Below are positions 58,299 to 64,000 of a stretch of DNA of 64,000 nucleotides, one piece after another. Within the stretch, counting starts at the first letter, position 1. Every line of letters starts with the position of its first letter. Position numbers and translations under genes: made by a program. The notes below the pieces were generated by a model. It saw nothing but the letters and a program-made list of their open reading frames with translations, had not been told where the DNA came from and ran no database searches. Origin of the DNA: Pseudomonas chlororaphis (lineage in GTDB: Bacteria > Pseudomonadota > Gammaproteobacteria > Pseudomonadales > Pseudomonadaceae); contig NZ_MOAL01000004.1 of NCBI RefSeq assembly GCF_003731765.1, forward strand, positions 930,001 through 994,000. The letters run 5' to 3'.

Positions 58299-60308
58299 AT
58301 GCCCCTCACGTTGCTGCCCACCGCCATCGGCCCGGACGACCTCGATTACATCACCGCCCTCGGCCCGGTGGCGTTGAACGAGGGGCCCATTCCCCAGGTG
58401 CAACAGGCCTGGGAGCAGTGTCTGCAGGGGTATCTGGAACGGCCGGCCGGTGTGCGGCAGGTGATCTGGGCTTCCTGGCGGCGCAGCGTCGAGGCCGGGC
58501 TGGACCCGCAGGACGCCGCCTACCGTTTTGTCAGCCCTGAAGCGCTGGCGGCCAAGCTTTCCGCCAACCGCCAACTGATCGCCACCGCCGAACAGATCAT
58601 GGGCGGGCTGCTGGCCTATAACCCCCGGGGTCATATCAACCTGACTGACGCCGAAGGCACCACCCTGGCGTTCTGTGGCCTGGACCTGACCCCCGTGGGC
58701 AGCCGCTTGCTGGAGTCGGTGCAGGGCACCAATTGCACCGGCCTGGCCCTGGCCGAAGACCGCCTGGTGTATGTGCTGGCCGAGGAAAACTTCGCCAGCG
58801 GCCTGCGCCAGCGCCGCATGCATTGCGCCGCCGCGCCGATCCGCGATGCCCAGGGCCGGACCCTGGCCATGCTGACCCTGACCGCCGAACCCGGCTGGTT
58901 CCATTTTCATACCCTGGGCACGGTGCAGGCGGCAGCCGAGGCGGTGTCACGGCAGATGGCCCTGCACACCCTGCTGGAAGAACAGCGCACGGTGCTGGAA
59001 GTGCTCAACGAAGGCTTGGTGGTGCTGGACCAGGAGGGCCGGATCAAGGCCCTCAATCGCTATGCCCGGCAGCTGTTCCGGGTCGGTTCGGAACTGCTCG
59101 GGCAGCCTTTCCAGCAGCTGGGGCAGAGCGAGCTCAAGGAGCAGGTATTGCTGCGCGCGGGCGAAGGGCTGCGAGACCTGGATTGCACCTTCGAACTGCA
59201 CGACCGCACACAGCTGGCGTGCCTGGTGTCGGTGTGCGCCCTGGAACAGGGTGGGCGCATTGTTTCGCTGCGGGAGAACCGGCGCATCCGCGAAATCACC
59301 CGGCGCCTCATCGGCACCCAGGCCAGCTACACCTTCGACACCATCCAGGGGAACTCCCGGGTGATCCAGGATGCCTTGCGCCTGGGACGGATCGCCAGCC
59401 GCAGCGATTCCACCACCCTGATCCTCGGCGAAAGCGGCACCGGCAAGGAGCTGTTCGCCCAGGCCATCCACAACGCCAGCGACCGGGCCAGCGGGCCCTT
59501 TGTCGCGGTCAACTGCGGGGCCATTCCCCGCGACCTGGTGCAGAGCGAATTGTTCGGCCACGTGGAAGGCGCCTTCACCGGTTCGGCCCGGGGTGGCTCG
59601 GCCGGCAAGTTCGAGCTGGCGGACGGCGGCACCATTTTCCTCGACGAAATCGGCGACATGTCCTTCGACGCCCAGGTCAGCTTGCTGCGGGTGTTGCAGG
59701 AGGGCGAGGTGACCCGGGTCGGGGCGAAAAAGTCCCAGCGGGTGGATGTGCGCATCATCGCTGCCACCCACCGCAACCTCAGCCAGGCGGTGGCCCAGGG
59801 AGCGTTTCGCGAGGACCTGTATTACCGCCTCAACGTGCTCAACCTGACGGTGCCCCCCCTGCGCCTGCGCCGCGAAGACATCGCCCTGCTGGCCTGGCAC
59901 TTTCTCCAGCGCTGCGCCCAGTCCCTGCGCAAGGCGGTGCAGGGCATCGCTCCTGCAGCCATGGAAGCCTTGGCCGCCTACCCCTGGCCGGGCAATGTGC
60001 GCGAGCTGGAAAACACCATCGAACGGGCCACCAACCTGGCCAGCGGCGCGCAAATCCAACTCGGCGACCTGCCCCTGGAGATCCTCCAGGGCCCGCGTCG
60101 GCCAGGCCAGGCCACCAGCGCCGAGCCCCGGGCGGCGCTGGACCTGAGCACCCAGGAAATGCAGGCAATCATCGCGGCCCTGCGCGCCAGCGGCGGCAAT
60201 ATCCGCCTCGCCGCCCGCCAGCTCAATGTCTCCCGCGGCGGCCTGTACAACAAAATGAACCGCTTCGGCCTGAGCGCCGACAGCTTCCGTGCGGGCGCGG
60301 AGGGCTAG
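58299..60308 (+). CDS. Sigma-54-dependent activator (AcoR-like)
   Basis: This 669-residue enhancer-binding protein has a GAF-like sensor (about 75-210), a PAS-like region (about 225-300), an AAA+ domain (about 350-580) with Walker A GESGTGKE, and a C-terminal Fis-type helix-turn-helix (GGNIRLAARQLNVSRGGLYNKM). The sigma-54 contact loop reads GAFTGS instead of GAFTGA. AGGA precedes ATG 58299; the longer frame from 58236 would overlap the operators. It is divergent from the dehydrogenase operon, whose -24/-12 promoter makes it the direct target. Confidence 0.92.
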   Translation: MPLTLLPTAIGPDDLDYITALGPVALNEGPIPQVQQAWEQCLQGYLERPAGVRQVIWASWRRSVEAGLDPQDAAYRFVSPEALAAKLSANRQLIATAEQIMGGLLAYNPRGHINLTDAEGTTLAFCGLDLTPVGSRLLESVQGTNCTGLALAEDRLVYVLAEENFASGLRQRRMHCAAAPIRDAQGRTLAMLTLTAEPGWFHFHTLGTVQAAAEAVSRQMALHTLLEEQRTVLEVLNEGLVVLDQEGRIKALNRYARQLFRVGSELLGQPFQQLGQSELKEQVLLRAGEGLRDLDCTFELHDRTQLACLVSVCALEQGGRIVSLRENRRIREITRRLIGTQASYTFDTIQGNSRVIQDALRLGRIASRSDSTTLILGESGTGKELFAQAIHNASDRASGPFVAVNCGAIPRDLVQSELFGHVEGAFTGSARGGSAGKFELADGGTIFLDEIGDMSFDAQVSLLRVLQEGEVTRVGAKKSQRVDVRIIAATHRNLSQAVAQGAFREDLYYRLNVLNLTVPPLRLRREDIALLAWHFLQRCAQSLRKAVQGIAPAAMEALAAYPWPGNVRELENTIERATNLASGAQIQLGDLPLEILQGPRRPGQATSAEPRAALDLSTQEMQAIIAALRASGGNIRLAARQLNVSRGGLYNKMNRFGLSADSFRAGAEG

Positions 60309-60332
60309 GTGCCGGGCTGCTGGAATCACCTT

Positions 60333-60373
60333 GCGCCGCCCCCCATCAACCCCGATCATGCGGCGCTTTTTTT
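60333..60373 (+). terminator. Intrinsic terminator after the sigma-54 activator gene
   Basis: GCGCCGC (60333-60339) and GCGGCGC (60360-60366) form a perfect 7-bp stem across a 20-base loop, directly followed by seven T (60367-60373). Confidence 0.8.
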
Positions 60374-60396
60374 GACTCATGGAAAGGGATGGCCTT

Positions 60397-60846
60397 ATGC
60401 GCGAACGTCAATCGGCCCGGTGGCTGGTCTTGAACCCCGACCGGGCGCTGCTGTTGTTCCACTTCCGGCACCATGACGATGCCCTGGCCGGGCGCAGCTA
60501 TTGGGCCACGCCCGGTGGCGGCGTCGAATCCGGCGAGAGCTTCGAGGCCGCGGCGATTCGCGAGCTCTGGGAAGAGACCGGGTTGCGTATCGAGCACGCG
60601 GGGGCATCGGTGGGCGAGCGCAGTTTCCCCATGCTTTTGCCCAGTGGTGAAAAGGTGCGGTCCGTCGAGCGCTACTACCTGCTGCAGGTGAGCGATGCCC
60701 GGCTGTCCCGGGAACAATGGACTGTCGAGGAACAGCGGGTCATGGCCGACCATCGCTGGTGGTCCAGGGCTGAACTGGAAGCCACCCACGACACGGTTTA
60801 TCCCCTGGGCCTGCTGGAAATGCTGGAGCAAGCGGGGGCGTTCTGA
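60397..60846 (+). CDS. Nudix hydrolase
   Basis: This 149-residue protein has a complete Nudix box at 41-63 (G-x5-E47-x7-R55-E56-L-x-E59-E60-x-G62-L63). The ATPGGGVESGESFEAAA region precedes it and the following part ends EMLEQAGAF. It hydrolyses an unknown nucleoside-diphosphate derivative. AAAGGGAT supports ATG 60397 over 60379. It is a single gene between the terminator and the GFA gene. Confidence 0.85.
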   Translation: MRERQSARWLVLNPDRALLLFHFRHHDDALAGRSYWATPGGGVESGESFEAAAIRELWEETGLRIEHAGASVGERSFPMLLPSGEKVRSVERYYLLQVSDARLSREQWTVEEQRVMADHRWWSRAELEATHDTVYPLGLLEMLEQAGAF

Positions 60847-60898
60847 CGGGCCGCGGCGTGGTTTTTCTGCCCGTCAGTCTGTTGGCGATGCCAGGGCT

Positions 60899-61315
60899 TC
60901 AGTCGTGCTGCGGCCAGGCGTCGGTGATGCTGTGCCACGGCGCCTTGTCGGCCACGTAAAGGTGTTTTTGTCGGGGGGCGAGGAAGGGCGTGTCCAGGCT
61001 GCCGAGGGCGATCGAGACCCAGTCGGCGTAGGCGCCCTGGGTGTTACTCCAGAACAGTGAGGCACCGCAACGGCCACAGAACTGCCGGGCCACACCGGGG
61101 GAGGAGGCGTAGCTGTTCAGCGCCTCTGGCTCACCACTGATGTGCAGGCTTGAGCGCGGCACGCTGGCGTAACTGGCAAAGGCTGCGCCGTGACCTTTGC
61201 GGCATTGGCTGCAATGGCAATGGGTCACGGCTTTGGGTGGGCTGCTCAGCCGATACTGCACGGCGCCGCACAGGCAACGGCCGTGGTAATCGGCGGGGGC
61301 TTCAGTAGAAGTCAT
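60899..61315 (-). CDS. GFA family protein (glutathione-dependent formaldehyde-activating-like)
   Basis: This 138-residue zinc protein has cysteine clusters C14-L-C16, C33-H-C35-S-Q-C38 and CGRCG near residue 80, with LFWSN downstream, as in the GFA/CENP-V family. Gfa of Paracoccus was linked to S-hydroxymethylglutathione formation, but most family members have unknown roles. It overlaps the stop of the upstream DUF1963 gene by 14 bases, so they are coupled. Confidence 0.87.
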   Translation of the reverse strand: MTSTEAPADYHGRCLCGAVQYRLSSPPKAVTHCHCSQCRKGHGAAFASYASVPRSSLHISGEPEALNSYASSPGVARQFCGRCGASLFWSNTQGAYADWVSIALGSLDTPFLAPRQKHLYVADKAPWHSITDAWPQHD

Positions 61316-61997
61316 AGTAGATCGCCCATTCGCCGCTCTCCCGGTGCTTCCAGAACATCAGGCTGCCGCTGTGGATCACGTTGAGGTTGATCTTGGCGTC
61401 GGACGAGATCTGCATGACAAATTCAAAGCCGTCGCCGGGGTCGATGCCGGCCTGGCAAAAGGACGGGTAGCCCCCCAGTTTGTGCTCGTAGCAGTGGCTC
61501 ACCAGGTCGTAGTAACAACTGATGGTGCCGTCTCGTTCGAGGCTGAGGACTTCCCGTTCCAGGTCCCGGGGGATACCGCCGCCGTCCCACAAGGGATAGT
61601 CCTCGGCAACGATTTCGGCTTTCAAAGGAAAGGGCTTGAGGAAGGCCTTGGGCGCTGTCAGTTCCTTGCGCACCAGCACGTCGTCGGCGCGGTATTCGCG
61701 AATCACCCAGTTGTTGCCCATGGGTTCCAGCTCATCGGGGAAGGGGTTGCCGACGAACAGGGTCAGGACCCGCACGCCTTCCAGCCATGGGCTGCTGAAG
61801 GGCAGGGCCGGCAGGTAAAACTGGGCGAAGGGCAGCAGCGGCTCACCCTGCGGGTTGCAGGGCAGTTCTTCGTCGGGGCCGTACAGAAAGACGCGACCCA
61901 ACCAGCTTTCTTCATCGCTGTGGGTGGGGCGAAAACCGCCGGCGCTGAACTTCACGGCCGGCTTGGCCAGGCGTTGCTTGAGCTCCTGAATGTCCAT
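61302..61997 (-). CDS. DUF1963 (YwqG-like) protein
   Basis: This is a 231-residue soluble protein of the YwqG/DUF1963 type: PAVKFSAGGFRPTHSDEESWLGRVFLYGPDEELPCNPQGEPLLPFAQFYLPALPF, then FCQAGIDPGDGFEFVMQISSDAKINLNVIHSGSLMFW. Function of the family is unknown. The ATG at 61997 follows a GGGATAG-like stretch at moderate spacing. It is coupled with the GFA gene downstream and divergent from a LysR gene. Confidence 0.82.
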   Translation of the reverse strand: MDIQELKQRLAKPAVKFSAGGFRPTHSDEESWLGRVFLYGPDEELPCNPQGEPLLPFAQFYLPALPFSSPWLEGVRVLTLFVGNPFPDELEPMGNNWVIREYRADDVLVRKELTAPKAFLKPFPLKAEIVAEDYPLWDGGGIPRDLEREVLSLERDGTISCYYDLVSHCYEHKLGGYPSFCQAGIDPGDGFEFVMQISSDAKINLNVIHSGSLMFWKHRESGEWAIYYDFY

Positions 61998-62163
61998 GGT
62001 CAGGTGGTCTATCCCTATCGGTTAGTCGTGGAAAAGGGCGCTACTGTGGGCGGTTTTGCCCGTGCTTGGCAAGCCTGGCGGCCAGGGAAAACAGGTCACG
62101 CCCGGGGCGCGGTTTGGCATAAGATCCGCCCCAGCATTTTTGCATTCAGGGACAGGCAGCACC

Positions 62164-63045
62164 GTGAACTGGGACGATCTGAAGTTTTTCCTGGCCGTGG
62201 CCAAGGCCCACAACATCACCGATGCCGGGCATGCCCTGAAGGCCTCGGCGTCCACCGTTGCGCGCAAGGTGGCCGCCCTTGAACAGGCCCTGGGCCAGGG
62301 CCTGTTCGTGAAGAACACCACCGGCTATTTCCTCAGCGAAGCCGGGCAGGCGCTGTTGCCCCTGGCCCTGGAGACCGAGGCGCGCTTCCTGCAGATGCAA
62401 CGTCAAGTGGCCCATCCCGGCAGCGGCCTGGAAGGCAGCGTGCGCATCGAGTGTCCGGAACTGATGGGCACCCACTTGATCATTCCCGGCTTGCTGGGCT
62501 TTCGCGAGCGCTACCCGCAGATCCGTTTCGACCTGGTCAACGCCGCACGTTCCAGCAAGCTGGCCCACAGCCAGAGTGACGTGATCCTGCGGTTGCGCCG
62601 AGCCGAGAGCGGCCCGTTCACCCAGCGTCGGGTGGGCCGGCTGGCCCAAGGGCTGTTCTGCTCCGACGCCTACGCCGCACTTCAGGGGCTGCCCGGGTCG
62701 GCGGCCGATCTGCCGGCCCATAGCCTGATCGGCTGGAGCGAGGACATGGCCCACATGCCCCTGGCGCTCTGGCTGGCGCAGATCAGCGACGGGCAGGGCT
62801 TGTGGTTGCGGGTGCCGACCCTCAATGCCCAGCTCCAGGCGGTGCAGGCCGGCCTGGGGATCGCGGCCTTGCCTGCCTATGTCGGGCATCGCCTGGGGTT
62901 GTGCCCGGTGCTGCCGATGCTGACGGCACCGGGGGCGGATATCTGGCTGCTGCGCAATCAGGCGAGCCAGGGGCTGGCGCGGGTCGACCGGGTGGTGGAG
63001 CACCTCGACCAGTGGCTGCAGCAGCACGCGGCCGAGTTGCAGTAA
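62164..63045 (+). CDS. LysR-family transcriptional regulator
   Basis: The protein is 293 residues from a GTG at 62164 (family-like start VNWDDLKFFLAVAKAHNITDAGHALKASASTVARKVAALE). The helix-turn-helix is at about 18-38 and the effector domain follows. It diverges from the DUF1963/GFA pair across about 165 bp and converges on a LysE gene. The GTG start is preferred because the upstream frame (from 62056) has a shadow-like composition. Confidence 0.88.
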   Translation: MNWDDLKFFLAVAKAHNITDAGHALKASASTVARKVAALEQALGQGLFVKNTTGYFLSEAGQALLPLALETEARFLQMQRQVAHPGSGLEGSVRIECPELMGTHLIIPGLLGFRERYPQIRFDLVNAARSSKLAHSQSDVILRLRRAESGPFTQRRVGRLAQGLFCSDAYAALQGLPGSAADLPAHSLIGWSEDMAHMPLALWLAQISDGQGLWLRVPTLNAQLQAVQAGLGIAALPAYVGHRLGLCPVLPMLTAPGADIWLLRNQASQGLARVDRVVEHLDQWLQQHAAELQ

Positions 63046-63060
63046 GCGCGGCGGTCTGGT

Positions 63061-63681
63061 TCAGATCGACCAGGCCCTGAACAACATCCAGCCGGCCACC
63101 GCCACCAGCAGCAGCCCGAACACCGCATTCTGCAGCACCAGCCAGCCGGGCCGGGTGCGCATCAGGCGTTGCACCGTCGCCCCCAGGGACACCCACAGCA
63201 GGTGGGCGCAGAAGTTCAGGGCGATCAGCGCCGTGCTGAGCATCAGCACCTGGGTCGGGCGCGCGTCGTCCACGGGCAAAAAACTCGCGAACATCACCAG
63301 CAACATCACCAGCCCCTGGACATTGCCCAGTTGAACCACCACGCCGTCGCGCCATTGCAGCGGCCTGGAGGGCTCGGCGCTGGCGGTCGGCGGGCGGCGC
63401 AGCAGGCGCAGGCCGCGCCAGAAAATGTAGGCGCTGCCGGCTATTTGCAGGCCGCGCATCAGTGTCGGGTAGGCACTCAGACTGTGGTACAGCCCGAGCC
63501 CCATCAGCAGCGCGAGCAGCAGGTAAGTGAGGTCCAGCCCGGCGATAAACCTCAGGGAATGGCGCACGCCACTCTGCGCCCCGGAGGTGGCGACCATCAG
63601 GTTGCCGGGGCCGGCGCTCAGGGCCAGGGGCGCCATGGTGGACAGCCACAAGGCCCAGTTGATGTCGACGATGGCCTGCAC
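63061..63681 (-). CDS. LysE family translocator
   Basis: The protein is 206 residues from GTG 63681 (AAGGAAG upstream). It has about six hydrophobic segments and the LysE motif PLALSAGPGNLMVATSGAQSGVRHSLRFIAGLDLTYLLLALLMGLGL. LysE/RhtB proteins export amino acids or homoserine lactone-like compounds. It converges on the LysR gene, with 15 bases between the stops. Substrate unknown. Confidence 0.87.
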   Translation of the reverse strand: MQAIVDINWALWLSTMAPLALSAGPGNLMVATSGAQSGVRHSLRFIAGLDLTYLLLALLMGLGLYHSLSAYPTLMRGLQIAGSAYIFWRGLRLLRRPPTASAEPSRPLQWRDGVVVQLGNVQGLVMLLVMFASFLPVDDARPTQVLMLSTALIALNFCAHLLWVSLGATVQRLMRTRPGWLVLQNAVFGLLLVAVAGWMLFRAWSI

Positions 63682-63796
63682 AGGCGCTTCCTTGTTGGCA
63701 GCGCGGAGTGCGCCGCAGGCAGTCTATGGCGGGTGATGGCGGGTGGTTAGCACCAGGAATGGAAAACGATTTTCCACAAGTGAGTGTCGCTCGGTG

Positions 63797-64000
63797 TCAG
63801 CGAGGCGCGGTGCTGGGGTCTTGATGGGCGGCTTGCAGCCAACGGGTGAACTCACGCAGCCGTTGGCTGAACCCCGGGACCGCTGCCGCACTGTGCCGGG
63901 CGTGCTGCAGGAAAAAAGCGCTGGCCGCCGCCATGGCCGGGTAGCCTTCGACAAACAGCTCGGCATGCTCTTCCAGGCTGGCCGGCCAGCGCGGCTCCTG
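63797..64000 (-). CDS. C-terminal fragment of a hypothetical gene (5' end outside window)
   Basis: The leftward frame is open from the window edge to a TGA at 63797-63799, covering the last 67 codons. The text (PASLEEHAELFVEGYPAM, then FFLQHARHSAAAVPGFSQ and HQDPSTAPR) is protein-like and helical. No domain is recognisable from this part. The gap 63682-63796 holds a near-palindrome TGGAAAA-CGA-TTTTCCA at about 63759-63775 that may be a terminator or operator. Confidence 0.55.
   Translation of the reverse strand, partial: QEPRWPASLEEHAELFVEGYPAMAAASAFFLQHARHSAAAVPGFSQRLREFTRWLQAAHQDPSTAPR

Noticed and set aside
1..64000. tRNA, rRNA, CRISPR, insertion sequence or prophage features
   Set aside because: I looked for direct-repeat arrays, transposase or integrase motifs and tRNA-like patterns and saw none. 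A tRNAscan or IS search would settle this.

Overview
The window looks like chromosomal DNA of a fluorescent-group Pseudomonas. The supporting signs are high GC throughout, P. aeruginosa/P. putida-like proteins (gamma-glutamylpolyamine enzymes, FabI, TrmK, YfcF-type GST), two sigma/anti-sigma/TonB-receptor iron-signalling cassettes, many one-gene metabolic modules with their own regulators, and heptamer repeat arrays between genes. No rRNA, tRNA, CRISPR array, insertion sequence or prophage was seen. Gene density is high, and most of the window reads as ordinary accessory chromosome.

Layout. 1-5.9 kb: a gamma-glutamyl polyamine catabolic cluster (puuD-like, puuA, puuC, puuB, puuR). 6.0-6.8 kb: fabI, in which the codon for the catalytic lysine is missing. 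7.1-16.7 kb: small housekeeping and hypothetical genes (three GNATs, a P-loop kinase-like protein, trmK, a LysR regulator, a barstar homologue, EcsC, a Nudix hydrolase, OmpW) and a decayed, lower-GC patch at about 7.85-8.45 kb. 16.7-20.8 kb: TonB receptor/FecR/FecI cassette 1, with a good Fur box. 21.1-27.5 kb: a lipoprotein, LysR with a divergent reductase, Lrp with a divergent lactate-permease-like transporter, and an MFS exporter. 27.7-32.6 kb: a 27-residue membrane peptide, a DUF2442-DMP19 fusion, an anchored propeller-like protein, a 2-hydroxyacid dehydrogenase and a thioesterase. 32.7-35.1 kb: an XRE-cupin regulator divergent from a class II aldolase plus DapA-like lyase pair, with a clear palindromic operator between them. 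36-41.3 kb: a SleB hydrolase, a DJ-1-like protein with divergent MocR, and two divergent L,D-transpeptidase-fold genes. 41.4-45.4 kb: iron-signalling cassette 2. 46.3-48.5 kb: a two-component flavin monooxygenase whose reductase carries a C-terminal MarR domain. 48.5-54 kb: a diguanylate cyclase, YfcF, a thioesterase, a GlxA/AraC regulator, a GNAT and a solute-binding-domain protein. 54.0-55.2 kb: a Pho-regulated-looking locus with a short Ppx/GppA gene and a possible divergent small RNA. 55.3-60.3 kb: a sugar or inositol operon with a near-consensus sigma-54 promoter and a divergent AcoR-like activator. 60.4-64 kb: a Nudix hydrolase, a GFA protein, a DUF1963 protein, LysR, LysE, and a truncated gene at the right edge.

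Four things deserve attention first. (1) FabI has lost Lys of its Tyr-X6-Lys pair through a 6-base in-frame deletion. (2) Two divergent Pho boxes lie upstream of the short ppx; the leftward one is followed by a -10 and a hairpin plus eight-U terminator, which predicts a phosphate-regulated RNA of about 50 nt. (3) The sigma-54 sugar module has twin GACATGTC palindromes that flank the activator's own TATAAT. (4) The XRE-cupin/aldolase/DapA-like module could be an uncharacterised catabolic route. I saw no obvious defence system or other large novel system.
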